Positions 47,642-56,838 of a stretch of DNA of 64,000 nucleotides are shown piece by piece. The notes under the pieces are model-generated. The model had not been told where the DNA came from. It ran no database searches and saw only the letters and a program-made list of their open reading frames with translations. The stretch's first letter is position 1, and each line of letters begins with the position of its first letter. The position numbers were made by a program, and so were the translations under genes. The DNA comes from Polynucleobacter alcilacus (GTDB lineage: Bacteria > Pseudomonadota > Gammaproteobacteria > Burkholderiales > Burkholderiaceae), in NCBI RefSeq assembly GCF_018881545.1, contig NZ_JACVQD010000001.1, forward strand, positions 896,039-960,038, given 5' to 3'.

Positions 47642-48130
47642 ATGAACCTCTCACTGCTGCGCTATTTTGTAATTGCCACGCTTGTTCTACTCTTAGATCA
47701 ACTGAGCAAGTGGTCGGCTTTAAGTAATTTGCAAATGGGCGTTCCCGAACCAGTTCTTCCTTTCTTGAACTGGTTGCTACTCTTTAATCCCGGCGCAGCA
47801 TTTTCTTTTCTAGCCCAAGGTTCTGGCTGGCAGCGTTGGTTCTTTACTATTCTTGGTCTAGTAGCCTGCGTTTATATCGTTTGGCTACTTCGCAAAAGCC
47901 AGAACGATAAACTGCTGTGCCTAGCATTAAGTCTGATTCTAGGAGGTGCTCTCGGTAATGTTTTGGACCGGATAATGTATGGTGCAGTGGTTGACTTTAT
48001 TGACCTGCACTACGCAAACTGGCATTGGCCCGCATTTAATATTGCCGATAGTGCCATCTGTATTGGTGCCACCCTCATTATTTGGGGCGAATTACGTAAG
48101 TCATTTGGCAAATCTGCCCAATCCCATTAA
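47642..48130 (+). CDS. lspA: Lipoprotein signal peptidase (signal peptidase II)
   Basis: The protein is 162 residues with four transmembrane helices. Family boxes are seen in order: LLLDQLSKWSA, NPGAAFSFLA, GGALGNVLDRI with one catalytic Asp, and FNIADS with the other. It cuts prolipoproteins after lipidation in the inner membrane. ATG 47642 is chosen over the adjoining TTG at 47639. Confidence 0.95.
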   Translation: MNLSLLRYFVIATLVLLLDQLSKWSALSNLQMGVPEPVLPFLNWLLLFNPGAAFSFLAQGSGWQRWFFTILGLVACVYIVWLLRKSQNDKLLCLALSLILGGALGNVLDRIMYGAVVDFIDLHYANWHWPAFNIADSAICIGATLIIWGELRKSFGKSAQSH

Positions 48131-48139
48131 GCTGGCGCC

Positions 48140-49351
48140 ATGCAATCACTTTTAAACAAGAAAATCGTTCTCGGAATCTCTGGTGGCATCGCTGCCTATA
48201 AAGCACCCGAGCTTGCACGACAGTTGATACAAGAAGGTGCGTCTGTTCAAGTCGTAATGACCGAAGCGGCACAACAATTTGTGACACCAGTCACAATGCA
48301 GGCCCTGACTGGTAATCCGGTTTACACCAGCCAATGGGATAGCAGTATTGCGAGCAATATGGCGCATATTGAACTATCGCGCTCTGCCGATGCCATCCTC
48401 ATTGCTCCTGCTAGTGCTGATTTGATGGCAAAGCTTTCTTTAGGTTTAGCAGATGATTTATTGAGTACGCTCTGTCTTGCAAGAGACTGTCCACTCCTGC
48501 TTTCGCCAGCAATGAATAAACAGATGTGGGAGCATGCCGCTACCCAAAGAAGTGCTCAACGCTTAAATACTGATGGCGTTGCAATTCTGGGCCCTGCTAG
48601 TGGCTTTCAGGCTTGTGGTGAGGTGGGTATGGGCAGAATGCTTGAGCCCGTGGAAATTACCGAGCAAGTCATTGCCTTCTTTCAGAAAAAATCATTGGCT
48701 GGTAAGAAAGTACTCATCACTGCTGGGCCAACTTTTGAAGCAATTGATCCCGTGCGTGGCATTACTAACCATAGCTCCGGCAAGATGGGCTTTGCTATTG
48801 CCCGCGCTGCAGTAGAAGCAGGCGCTGAAGTGTATCTCATTGCAGGTCCATGCGATTTAGAGACCCCACTTGAAGCAACCGGGAAAATTACTCGCATCAA
48901 TGTGGTCAGCGCCAAAGAAATGCATGCAGCCACTCTAGCCGCAGCTGACTGTGATGTCTTCTTTGCAGTTGCTGCAGTTGCTGACTGGGGTATTGCTAAG
49001 CCAGCCAAAGAAAAAATCAAACGCCAGGGAAAAGCAGCACCTAGTATTGAATTTATTGCTAACCCCGATATTCTTCTCGATGTTGCTAAAGCAGTAAAGA
49101 TGAAGGGCAGTAAACCTTACCCATACTGCGTAGGTTTTGCAGCTGAGTCAACCGATCTCGAGGCACATGCAAGTGATAAACGTCAGCGTAAGGGTATCCC
49201 AATGATTGTTGGCAATATTGGCCCTGACACTTTTGCTAGTGACTTTAATCAATTACTAGTGATTGATGAGACTGGCAGCAAGAAAATTCCTCAGGCTGAA
49301 AAACTACAGCTTGCACGTCAACTGATAGGGCTGGTTGCCAAGAAAATCTAA
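48140..49351 (+). CDS. coaBC: Bifunctional phosphopantothenoylcysteine decarboxylase/phosphopantothenate-cysteine ligase
   Basis: The protein is 403 residues. The N-terminal CoaC part has GISGGIAAYKAPELAR (FMN), HIELSRSADAILIAPA with the catalytic His, and SPAMNKQMWEH. The C-terminal CoaB part begins near residue 190 (ITAGPTFEAIDPVRGITN). It carries out two steps from phosphopantothenate to phosphopantetheine in CoA synthesis. It follows lspA by 9 bp and precedes dut, as in many proteobacteria. Confidence 0.95.
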   Translation: MQSLLNKKIVLGISGGIAAYKAPELARQLIQEGASVQVVMTEAAQQFVTPVTMQALTGNPVYTSQWDSSIASNMAHIELSRSADAILIAPASADLMAKLSLGLADDLLSTLCLARDCPLLLSPAMNKQMWEHAATQRSAQRLNTDGVAILGPASGFQACGEVGMGRMLEPVEITEQVIAFFQKKSLAGKKVLITAGPTFEAIDPVRGITNHSSGKMGFAIARAAVEAGAEVYLIAGPCDLETPLEATGKITRINVVSAKEMHAATLAAADCDVFFAVAAVADWGIAKPAKEKIKRQGKAAPSIEFIANPDILLDVAKAVKMKGSKPYPYCVGFAAESTDLEAHASDKRQRKGIPMIVGNIGPDTFASDFNQLLVIDETGSKKIPQAEKLQLARQLIGLVAKKI

Positions 49352-49405
49352 CCCATCCTATTTTTCGTTTTCTTTTTTTATTTATTCCCCGCTTTAGGAA
49401 ATCCC

Positions 49406-49855
49406 ATGCAAGTCCTTCAAGTCAAAATTCTCGATGAACGTATGCGCGACCAATTGCCAAGCTATGGCACACCAGGCAGTGCTGGATTAGATTTGCGAGC
49501 CTGCATTGATGAGGCTATTGAGATTGCCCCTGGCCAAACCGTGCTTGTACCTACTGGCCTCGCTATTTATGTTGAAGATCCCCGTTATGCAGCATTTATA
49601 TTGCCGCGCTCAGGCCTAGGTCATAAGCATGGGATTGTTCTGGGCAACTTGGTTGGCCTAATCGATTCAGACTACCAAGGCCAACTCATGGTGAGCACCT
49701 GGAATCGGGGCTCTGCTGCATTCAAACTCGAGCCGATGGAGCGTTTAGCTCAATTAGTGGTGATGCCTGTGCAACAAGTAGAACTCAAAGTGGTGGAAGA
49801 GTTCACTGAGAGTAGTCGTGGTGCCGGTGGTTTTGGTAGCACTGGCCGAGGCTAA
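49406..49855 (+). CDS. dut: dUTP diphosphatase
   Basis: The protein is 149 residues, the trimeric dUTPase type. The five motifs are present: [41 protein letters not shown] and the C-terminal Gly-rich arm [11 protein letters not shown]. It removes dUTP to keep uracil out of DNA. It lies 54 bp after coaBC. Confidence 0.96.
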   Translation: MQVLQVKILDERMRDQLPSYGTPGSAGLDLRACIDEAIEIAPGQTVLVPTGLAIYVEDPRYAAFILPRSGLGHKHGIVLGNLVGLIDSDYQGQLMVSTWNRGSAAFKLEPMERLAQLVVMPVQQVELKVVEEFTESSRGAGGFGSTGRG

Positions 49856-49870
49856 CTACCCTATTCAGAT

Positions 49871-51244
49871 TTACTTCTTTACAGATCTTTTACGATTAAA
49901 TGCCAGGGGTAAGAAACCCAGAAGCAAGCCGCCTACCCCCATCATGATGGTGAATGAATCAAAGATGGGGATACTGTAAATAGCCACAAACACCATAAAT
50001 CCGCCTGAGAATGCAGGCCAAATGACATACCCTAAGGCAGCGCCCACACTTACCTTCAGTTGATTTCGGTAATGCCATGCACAGGCAAAACCCGTCAAGC
50101 TCATGTAGAAGCAGATCTGAAATCCAATTGCCAAAATAGAACTCGTCAGAATCACTTTGACTGAGGGCATAAAGGAAGAAGAAAATAGCAACACTATTCC
50201 TAAAAACCAAATCACAAAAGTAGCTACCCATGGCGTCTTCCAGTGCTCATGGACTCTTGCGTAGACTGGATGCAGCATACCATCACGCGCCATTGCAAAC
50301 ATACTGCGACTGAACTGCAAAATCTGAGTTTCTATAGTTCCCACCGTACTAAATATGGTGCAAAAGACTGCCAGATAGCTCCAAGGAGCGGGGAATAATT
50401 TATTAGCAATCGCAAACAGTACGTTCGTTCCAGAGTCAGCGATTTCTTGATCCGTTAAGACCATTAAGACTACAACCATCATCAGAACAAAGAAAAGGAT
50501 CATATTGAGCACCGACCAAAATGCCCCCTTTCCTGCCGCGCCATCGGCATTGTTGCTGCCACCCTTACTCTCCTCGCTGAGATTCATCGTCACATCCCAT
50601 CCCCAAAAAAAGAAGATGGCCGTAAGCGCTCCTGTTGCAAATAACTGCGGGGAGAAAGAGAGCGGAGAAATCCAAACAATTGAAGGTGGATGAGCTGGCA
50701 AATCCCAATAGCTCATTAAGCCAGCCACAATGAGTACACATAAAATTACTGACTCAAAAAGAGTAAGCATCATTTGCATGAAACTTGAGTGCTTGATGCC
50801 GCGCCCAACGATCAAAGAAACAACCGTGAGCCACACAGCAGCAATTGCTGTAATGAAGCGAGTATCTTGAGATTGATCGGGGGCAAATAATAATAAGGTG
50901 GAGCTAGCCGCAGGAATCGTTGCAGAAACCATAAAAAAGATGGAGGCAATTAATAAACCCCAGCCGGCGAAAAAGCCCCATGTCGGCCCAAAAACATGAC
51001 CTACCCAAGCATATGCCGCACCAGCATTTGGCTGAATCTTACTCAGATGAATAAAAGCCAAAGTGATACCAAACATGATGAGGCCACAATACAAAATACT
51101 GCCAACTGACAATACTCCGACCGAAGCCACAATGGCGGCGCTGGTAACAGCTACGCTGAAGGCAGGTGCTGTCCCAGCAATCCCCATAATGATGGACTCA
51201 AATACGCCAAGCGAATTTTTGGCTAACTCGCCAGATGAATTCAT
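49871..51244 (-). CDS. APC-superfamily amino-acid permease
   Basis: The protein is 457 residues with about twelve hydrophobic helices. The first helix carries GIAGTAPAFSVAVT, a form of the substrate-binding GSG-type bend of the APC fold; PNAGAAYAWVGHVFGP and NLSEESKGG are family marks. It should move an amino acid or amine by secondary transport; the substrate is not readable. It lies 12 bp after the exchanger gene, so the two are probably one operon. Confidence 0.88.
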   Translation of the reverse strand: MNSSGELAKNSLGVFESIIMGIAGTAPAFSVAVTSAAIVASVGVLSVGSILYCGLIMFGITLAFIHLSKIQPNAGAAYAWVGHVFGPTWGFFAGWGLLIASIFFMVSATIPAASSTLLLFAPDQSQDTRFITAIAAVWLTVVSLIVGRGIKHSSFMQMMLTLFESVILCVLIVAGLMSYWDLPAHPPSIVWISPLSFSPQLFATGALTAIFFFWGWDVTMNLSEESKGGSNNADGAAGKGAFWSVLNMILFFVLMMVVVLMVLTDQEIADSGTNVLFAIANKLFPAPWSYLAVFCTIFSTVGTIETQILQFSRSMFAMARDGMLHPVYARVHEHWKTPWVATFVIWFLGIVLLFSSSFMPSVKVILTSSILAIGFQICFYMSLTGFACAWHYRNQLKVSVGAALGYVIWPAFSGGFMVFVAIYSIPIFDSFTIMMGVGGLLLGFLPLAFNRKRSVKK

Positions 51245-51256
51245 TTTGAAAACTAA

Positions 51257-52384
51257 TTAGGGGTTAAAGATTAAAAAGATTGTGGAGAGAAATAAGATGA
51301 AGAGAATAGATCCTTGCATGATATTTGACTTCCCAGTTGAAATCGAAACGTGAGCAACCCAAAGGGACGCTAAAAGCATCACAATTTCTCTCGCGTGCAA
51401 TCCTAACTCGATATGAAGGCCCTGATAAGCCACCCAAAACAGCATTACCGGCACACTCAGAGATAGGGTAGCTAAACCACTGCCTAAGGCAATATTCAGA
51501 GAGCGTTGCAAATGGTTGGCCTTTGCTGCATACAATGCAGCCAGCCACTCTGGGGCTAAGACCAGAATAGCTACGGTCGTACCATTCAGCGTTTTTGGGA
51601 ACCCAAGTCTTGCGTATCCCACATTGATCAGAATCGCCAATTTTTCGATGAGCAGAATCACGACAATCAATGTAAGAATTAACCAGAAAGCTGAATGGAT
51701 AACCTTTTTCCATTCCAATTTCGTCATCTCTTGATGGATTAATGGGGGATGCACGGCATCAGAGGTAGCACCTCTTGATGCCCCAAAAGGATAAGGGTCG
51801 TCAAAGAAATTTCGATAGCGCTTGGTTTGCGCAAAGATAAAGACACCGTAAAGCGCCAGGGCTATGAGCCCAATAAAGATTTCTTGACTCCAAGCTAAGG
51901 TAGGACCAATAGTACTTGTTGTGAAATTAGGGAGCACTAAAGTCAGCAATGCCAATGGGATTAGCAAACCTAGGTACATGTGTGCACCATTGGTATTGAT
52001 ACTTTGATCTAGGTGATAGGATCCCCCAATAATCATGGATAAGCCCATCATGCCGCCCAATACGATAAATAAGGTGGCGGCAATCGTATCCCTTACAAAG
52101 GTGGGATTTCCATCTCCATGCGTTAAAGCGGTAATCATGACCGCAACCTCAATTAAGGTTGCGCAAATGGTTAGCAGCAAGGTTCCATAGGGCTCACCCA
52201 ACATCTCAGCCAATACATCAGCAAAGTGAGCAACCCTGAAAATGCAAAGCAGAATAATGATGAACAAAATGCCAGCGACAACTAACTGATATTGCATATC
52301 CTCCATAGGAGGTGCAAAGGCATATAAATAGATTACTGCTATTACCGCCATGAAAAATGCCGGTTCGCGTTTTAGGGTGTTCAT
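51257..52384 (-). CDS. Ca2+/H+ (or Na+/H+) antiporter, ChaA-like, CaCA family
   Basis: The protein is 375 residues with about eleven hydrophobic helices. The two alpha repeats of the CaCA family are seen: GEPYGTLLLTICATLIEVAVM in the first half (in part) and NGTTVAILVLAPEWLAA in the second, with the acidic residues needed for ion binding. ChaA exports Ca or Na/K in exchange for protons. ATG 52384 is chosen because AGAG precedes it by 6 nt; the frame is open 23 codons further up. Confidence 0.87.
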   Translation of the reverse strand: MNTLKREPAFFMAVIAVIYLYAFAPPMEDMQYQLVVAGILFIIILLCIFRVAHFADVLAEMLGEPYGTLLLTICATLIEVAVMITALTHGDGNPTFVRDTIAATLFIVLGGMMGLSMIIGGSYHLDQSINTNGAHMYLGLLIPLALLTLVLPNFTTSTIGPTLAWSQEIFIGLIALALYGVFIFAQTKRYRNFFDDPYPFGASRGATSDAVHPPLIHQEMTKLEWKKVIHSAFWLILTLIVVILLIEKLAILINVGYARLGFPKTLNGTTVAILVLAPEWLAALYAAKANHLQRSLNIALGSGLATLSLSVPVMLFWVAYQGLHIELGLHAREIVMLLASLWVAHVSISTGKSNIMQGSILFILFLSTIFLIFNP

Positions 52385-52441
52385 CGTGATCTCTATTACA
52401 AAACTAGCGTTTATGGAGCTACCTAGAATAGTGTAAATCAT

Positions 52442-52464
52442 AAAAAAAGCCACCCGAAGGTGGC
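52442..52464 (-). terminator. Terminator after the Hc1-like gene
   Basis: On the minus strand GCCACC-TTCG-GGTGGC is followed by seven T. It is the same hairpin core as the units at 30-51 and 655. Confidence 0.88.
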
Positions 52465-52483
52465 CTTTTCTTAAAGACTCAGT

Positions 52484-52717
52484 TTATTTCCGAATATGGG
52501 CGTGGCGTGCCGCATCTTGAGACATGCCGCTACCAGCACCTTCACGAGATTCTTTCTCGGCAGTAATTTCCTTGCGACGCTCTTTACAAGAACCAGCTAT
52601 TTCTTGTAAAGCCTTGCGTGCGCGTGCAGCGGATGCCTTAATGCCTTTACCTTGAAACTTTTCATTCTCTGCTTTGTAGGTTTCAAAAGACTCCAGCAAT
52701 TTATCGTGATGTGACAT
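52484..52717 (-). CDS. Small basic helical protein resembling the histone Hc1 N-terminal domain
   Basis: The protein is 77 residues, all helical in appearance. The stretch KLLESFETYKAENEKFQGKG, then KASAARARKALQEI and KERRKEITAEK resembles the first 50 residues of chlamydial Hc1, but the Lys/Ala-rich DNA-binding tail is absent. The tail here is instead polar and ends AARHAHIRK. A nucleoid or stress role is a guess. It is transcribed alone with a strong terminator, between clpA and the exchanger. Confidence 0.65.
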   Translation of the reverse strand: MSHHDKLLESFETYKAENEKFQGKGIKASAARARKALQEIAGSCKERRKEITAEKESREGAGSGMSQDAARHAHIRK

Positions 52718-52750
52718 ATTTTCCTTTTGTGGTGATACGACTATTAATTC

Positions 52751-55057
52751 TTAAATTTCTTCTACAGGCGCAACATCTGCCTTGGCGGCTTTACCAGGCA
52801 ACTTCGGAGCATCAAAGTTCAACTGCACTTTACCGTCGGCATCAATATCCACATCTACATGACCACCCTGCGCCAATTTTCCAAAGAGCAATTCATCTGC
52901 CAAGGCTTTGCGAACGGTATCTTGAATAATCCGTTGCATTGGGCGGGCACCCATTAATGGATCAAAGCCATGCTTAGCTAAATGTGCACGTAGTGCTGGG
53001 CTAAAGGTTGCGTCGACTTTCTTCTCATGCAATTGCTCTTCTAATTGCATTAAGAACTTATCGACAACCCGCATAATGATGGTTTCATCCAAAGCTTTGA
53101 AGGAAACAATCGCATCCAAACGGTTACGGAACTCTGGCGTGAAGAACTTCTTAATATCTGCCATCTCATCGCCAGACTCACGTGCATTCGTAAAGCCAAT
53201 AGTCGATTTCTGCATCGCCTCTGCACCAGCATTAGTAGTCATGATCATGATGACATTGCGGAAGTCGGTCTTACGTCCATTGTTATCAGTCAATGTGCCA
53301 TGGTCCATTACCTGCAACAGGATATTGAAAATATCTGGGTGGGCTTTTTCAATCTCATCGAGTAAGAGCACGCAGTGCGGTTTCTTATTTACCGCCTCGG
53401 TTAATAAGCCGCCTTGATCAAAGCCTACATAGCCTGGAGGCGCACCGATCAAACGGCTCACTGCATGACGCTCCATGTATTCCGACATATCAAAACGCAA
53501 GAGTTCAATGCCTAAAATATAAGCGAGTTGCTTAGCAACCTCAGTTTTACCAACGCCGGTTGGACCCGAGAATAAGAATGATCCAATTGGGCGGTCAATC
53601 TTACCGAGACCAGCGCGAGTCATCTTAATAGCGCTAGCTAATGCCTCGATAGCAGGATCTTGACCAAACACTACGCTTCTAATGTCCCGATCCAAAGTTT
53701 GCAACTTACTACGATCATCTACAGTAACGGACTGAGGTGGTATACGTGCAATCTTAGCCACGATCTCTTCAATTTCTGGACGGCCAATAGTTTTTTTCTG
53801 CTTCGACTTAGGCAGGATGCGCTGTGCAGCACCAGCCTCATCAATCACGTCAATTGCCTTGTCTGGTAAATGGCGATCGTTGATGTAACGAGCAGAGAGT
53901 TCAGCAGCTGCCACTAAAGCACCAGCCGCATACTTCACACTATGGTGCTCTTCGAAGCGCGACTTCAAGCCACGCAGAATTTGTACCGTTTGATCTACTG
54001 TTGGTTCTACTACATCAACCTTCTGGAAACGACGCGACAATGCCGCATCTTTTTCAAAGATGCCACGGTACTCAGTGAATGTCGTGGCACCAATACACTT
54101 CAGCTGACCATTTGATAGGGCTGGCTTCAGAAGATTGCTCGCGTCCAAGGTACCACCCGATGCAGCACCAGCACCAATCAGAGTATGAATTTCATCGATA
54201 AACAAAACGCCATGAGTATGGTCCTTTAAAGACTTCAGCACACTCTTTAAGCGTTGCTCAAAGTCACCACGATATTTAGTGCCTGCAAGCAAGGCACCCA
54301 TATCCAATGAATAGACAGTAGCATCGGCCAGAATATCGGGCACGTCACCCTTAACGATGCGCCAAGCTAGACCCTCTGCAATCGCGGTTTTACCGACCCC
54401 GGCCTCACCCACCAAAAGTGGATTATTTTTACGACGCCGGCAAAGGACTTGGATAACCCGCTCTACTTCACTATCCCGACCAATGAGCGGATCAATCTTG
54501 CCTTGACGAGCCAGGGTATTCAGATTTTGAGTGTATTGATCAAGGGGGCTTTCTTTTCCAGAGGAGGCAGACTCTTCTGCATCTTGTGAAGCTTCAGCAG
54601 GTTTTACATGCTCAGCTTGATCTTTGCGTACACCATGGCTAATAAAGTTCACCACATCTAAACGAGTCACCCCTTGTTGCTGCAAGAAATATACTGCGTG
54701 TGAATCTTTTTCACCAAAGATTGCAACCAATACATTGGCACCAGTGACTTCCTTCTTACCGTTGGAAGTCGATTGCACATGCATGATGGCGCGTTGAATG
54801 ACTCGCTGAAATCCCAGCGTAGGTTGAGTATCAACTTCATCATTCCCCGGCACGACAGGAGTGTTGTCGTTAATGAAATTTTTGAGCTGCGCTCGAAGCT
54901 CTGCAATATTTACTGCGCAGGCCTTTAGAACCTCGACTGCCGTTGCATTATCTAGGAGTGAGGCCAATAAATGCTCGACCGTAATGAACTCGTGACGCGA
55001 TGCCCTTGCGTCAACAAACGCCATATGCAAACTGACTTCTAATTCTTGGGCAATCAT
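52751..55057 (-). CDS. clpA: ClpA, ATPase subunit of the ClpAP protease
   Basis: The protein is 768 residues. An N-terminal Clp repeat domain (about 1-145) binds ClpS. The two AAA+ modules have Walker A motifs [13 protein letters not shown] and [13 protein letters not shown] and Walker B motifs LFIDEIH and [12 protein letters not shown]. The C-terminal part lacks the long coiled-coil middle domain of ClpB. It unfolds proteins for ClpP. ATG 55057 has GGAGGAAGT directly before it; it overlaps the clpS stop by 4 bp (ATGA). Confidence 0.96.
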   Translation of the reverse strand: MIAQELEVSLHMAFVDARASRHEFITVEHLLASLLDNATAVEVLKACAVNIAELRAQLKNFINDNTPVVPGNDEVDTQPTLGFQRVIQRAIMHVQSTSNGKKEVTGANVLVAIFGEKDSHAVYFLQQQGVTRLDVVNFISHGVRKDQAEHVKPAEASQDAEESASSGKESPLDQYTQNLNTLARQGKIDPLIGRDSEVERVIQVLCRRRKNNPLLVGEAGVGKTAIAEGLAWRIVKGDVPDILADATVYSLDMGALLAGTKYRGDFEQRLKSVLKSLKDHTHGVLFIDEIHTLIGAGAASGGTLDASNLLKPALSNGQLKCIGATTFTEYRGIFEKDAALSRRFQKVDVVEPTVDQTVQILRGLKSRFEEHHSVKYAAGALVAAAELSARYINDRHLPDKAIDVIDEAGAAQRILPKSKQKKTIGRPEIEEIVAKIARIPPQSVTVDDRSKLQTLDRDIRSVVFGQDPAIEALASAIKMTRAGLGKIDRPIGSFLFSGPTGVGKTEVAKQLAYILGIELLRFDMSEYMERHAVSRLIGAPPGYVGFDQGGLLTEAVNKKPHCVLLLDEIEKAHPDIFNILLQVMDHGTLTDNNGRKTDFRNVIMIMTTNAGAEAMQKSTIGFTNARESGDEMADIKKFFTPEFRNRLDAIVSFKALDETIIMRVVDKFLMQLEEQLHEKKVDATFSPALRAHLAKHGFDPLMGARPMQRIIQDTVRKALADELLFGKLAQGGHVDVDIDADGKVQLNFDAPKLPGKAAKADVAPVEEI

Positions 55058-55401
55058 ACTTCCTCCATAGTGCACTGTAGTGGGTGACCCGCTTCACGGG
55101 AGAGTTCGACAACTTGATGCACTTTGGTGGCAGCAACGTCGCGAGTAAATACACCGCAAACGCCTTTGCCAATTAAGTGAACCTGCAACATAATGCGTGT
55201 GGCTGTTTCATGATCCTTATTAAAATACTCTTGAATCACCATCACTACAAATTCCATTGGCGTGTAATCGTCATTCAAAAGTAAAACTTTATACATCGAA
55301 GGCGCCTTAACTTTCTCGGCCTGCTTTTCGAGAAGAATGGTGTCCTCAGCGTACGGATTCGCTGGTGTACCAGTAGTGGGATTTTTCGGGTAGTCGCTCA
55401 T
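55054..55401 (-). CDS. clpS: ClpS, ClpA adaptor (N-end rule)
   Basis: The protein is 115 residues: a flexible N-terminal arm (1-35) and the ClpS core with [15 protein letters not shown] and the ClpA contact [11 protein letters not shown]. It selects substrates with bulky N-terminal residues and delivers them to ClpA. ATG 55401 is chosen; ATG 55410 and GTG 55419 are also in frame and no site has a clear Shine-Dalgarno sequence. Its stop overlaps the clpA start. Confidence 0.94.
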   Translation of the reverse strand: MSDYPKNPTTGTPANPYAEDTILLEKQAEKVKAPSMYKVLLLNDDYTPMEFVVMVIQEYFNKDHETATRIMLQVHLIGKGVCGVFTRDVAATKVHQVVELSREAGHPLQCTMEEV

Positions 55402-55468
55402 TAGAAACATTCTAAACACAGATATCCAAATTTATTAAACTAGGGTCTTGTTGCGAAAAACACGCAAA

Positions 55469-55522
55469 AATTACCCTCATAAACCCATATTGGGGCATTT
55501 TTCAATAAAAAAAGGGGTAATT
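55469..55522. promoter_or_regulatory. Spaced inverted repeat between clpS and the cold-shock gene
   Basis: AATTACCC (55469-55476) and GGGTAATT (55515-55522) are perfect arms 38 nt apart, with a smaller CCC-ATATT-GGG inside. TTACCCTCAT recurs at 55644-55653 in the cold-shock leader. This lies in the divergent control region of clpS and the csp gene; the bound factor, if any, is unknown. Confidence 0.4.
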
Positions 55523-55548
55523 ACTAAGGGTTAAATACATATAACTCC

Positions 55549-55577
55549 TTGACACCCCTAGAAAAAGGGCAAACAAT
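55549..55577 (+). promoter_or_regulatory. Candidate promoter of the cold-shock gene
   Basis: A consensus -35 TTGACA (55549-55554) is 17 bp from AACAAT (55572-55577, 4/6). It would give a leader of about 105 nt before the ATG at 55688, as is typical for cspA-type messages whose leader folds by temperature. Confidence 0.55.
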
Positions 55578-55687
55578 CGTGCTGTAGGCCTCAAGAGAGG
55601 TTCTATTTAGGCGTGTTGTGGAGCGAGACTGATTAAAAAGTATTTACCCTCATCACGGTTGTTTTAAGATTATGTAATGGAGTTCGC

Positions 55688-55891
55688 ATGGCGACCGGAA
55701 TTGTTAAGTGGTTCAATGATGCAAAAGGTTTTGGCTTTATCAAACCTGATGATGGTGAAGAAGAGTTGTTCGCGCATTTCAGCGCAATTACTATGCCTGG
55801 GTTTAAGACCCTCAAGGAAAACCAAAAGGTAACGTTTGATATTACCCAAGGTCCTAAAGGCAAGCAGGCTACCAATATCCAAGCGGCTTAA
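55688..55891 (+). CDS. Cold-shock-domain protein (CspA family)
   Basis: The protein is 67 residues, one cold-shock domain. The RNA-binding motifs are GFGFIKP (RNP1-like, preceded by KWFNDAKG) and ELFAHFSAI (RNP2-like). Such proteins melt RNA structure. GGAG lies 6 nt before the ATG. It has a long leader and its own terminator. Confidence 0.96.
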   Translation: MATGIVKWFNDAKGFGFIKPDDGEEELFAHFSAITMPGFKTLKENQKVTFDITQGPKGKQATNIQAA

Positions 55892-55915
55892 TCGTCCTTA
55901 GATCATTATTAGAAA

Positions 55916-55942
55916 CTCAGGACTTGTTCCTGGGTTTTTTTT
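55916..55942 (+). terminator. Terminator of the cold-shock gene
   Basis: CTCAGG pairs with CCTGGG (one G-T pair) around ACTTGTT and is followed by eight T. Confidence 0.85.
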
Positions 55943-55975
55943 CGTCCGCAATTTACGTCACTTAAAATACACAGC

Positions 55976-56428
55976 ATGTCTACCTCAACCAAAGTTTTGC
56001 GCAATATTTTTGCCTCCGCTCTTTTGATCAGCTCAAGCATTGTTTTAGGGCAAGTCAACACTGGGCTTCCCACTGTTGAATTAAAGACGGGCATCTACCG
56101 CATCCAAGCTGAGCTAGCAGATACCCCTAAAGCAAGAGAAGTTGGACTCATGAATCGCACAAGTATGCCAACGAACTCTGGAATGCTTTTTATCTTTGAA
56201 CAAAAGGCAGGTCACTGCTTTTGGATGAACAATACCAAGATCCCGCTATCAATTGCTTTCATAGCAGATGACGGCAGGATTGTGAACATCGAAGAGATGC
56301 AAGCGGAGACAACAAATAATCATTGTCCTAAGGCTGCTGTACGTTATGCGTTAGAGATGAACAAGCAATGGTTCGCAGAGAGAGTGATCGTGCCCGGTAC
56401 TTTTATCACTGGGCTACCAAAGAGGTAA
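55976..56428 (+). CDS. DUF192 family exported protein
   Basis: The protein is 150 residues. Residues 1-26 look like a signal peptide (VLRNIFASALLISSSIVLG). The DUF192 core follows with GLMNRTSMPTNSGMLFIF, FWMNNTKIPLSIAFI and ending VPGTFITGLPK. Function is unknown. It stands alone between two terminators. Confidence 0.9.
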   Translation: MSTSTKVLRNIFASALLISSSIVLGQVNTGLPTVELKTGIYRIQAELADTPKAREVGLMNRTSMPTNSGMLFIFEQKAGHCFWMNNTKIPLSIAFIADDGRIVNIEEMQAETTNNHCPKAAVRYALEMNKQWFAERVIVPGTFITGLPKR

Positions 56429-56443
56429 ATAATAAAGTAATAA

Positions 56444-56469
56444 AAAATGCAGACTGCGGTCTGCATTTT
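56444..56469. terminator. Bidirectional terminator between the DUF192 gene and ppnP
   Basis: AAAATGCAGAC pairs perfectly with GTCTGCATTTT around TGCG, with T-rich sequence on the plus side. It lies between two convergent stop codons. Confidence 0.88.
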
Positions 56470-56488
56470 GTTTTACATGCCGCTTTAC

Positions 56489-56794
56489 TTACTCAAAGTG
56501 GCATACATAGTGCACTGGTTGCTCAGCACGAATAATAAAGTAACCGCCCTTTTCTACTTCCCAGCTTTGGCCAGCCTTAAATTCTTGTTCGGGAGCCCCA
56601 TTGATACTTACAAAAGCAATCCCATCAACCACTTCCATTACTTCTTTGGTACTCAAGTCGAAACGTAAAGTACTTGGCAGTACGACACCAACTGACTTAC
56701 GAACGCCATTAGGCAGGGTAACGGTATGAGAAACACATTTGCCCTCAAAAAATACATTGGCTTTTTTGCCTACTGAAACTTGATCAAATTGCAT
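56489..56794 (-). CDS. ppnP: Pyrimidine/purine nucleoside phosphorylase (PpnP, DUF1255)
   Basis: The protein is 101 residues, a single cupin-like beta-barrel. RKSVGVVLPSTLRFDLSTKEVMEVVDG and the tail FIIRAEQPVHYVCHFE (both in part) match the YaiE/PpnP family. The E. coli member phosphorolyses several nucleosides. It lies 44 bp after the argG stop on the same strand... its promoter is not obvious. Confidence 0.87.
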   Translation of the reverse strand: MQFDQVSVGKKANVFFEGKCVSHTVTLPNGVRKSVGVVLPSTLRFDLSTKEVMEVVDGIAFVSINGAPEQEFKAGQSWEVEKGGYFIIRAEQPVHYVCHFE

Positions 56795-56838
56795 CTGGGC
56801 TCTTTCTATTTCGTTTAGTTCAAAAAACTGACTGTTGA

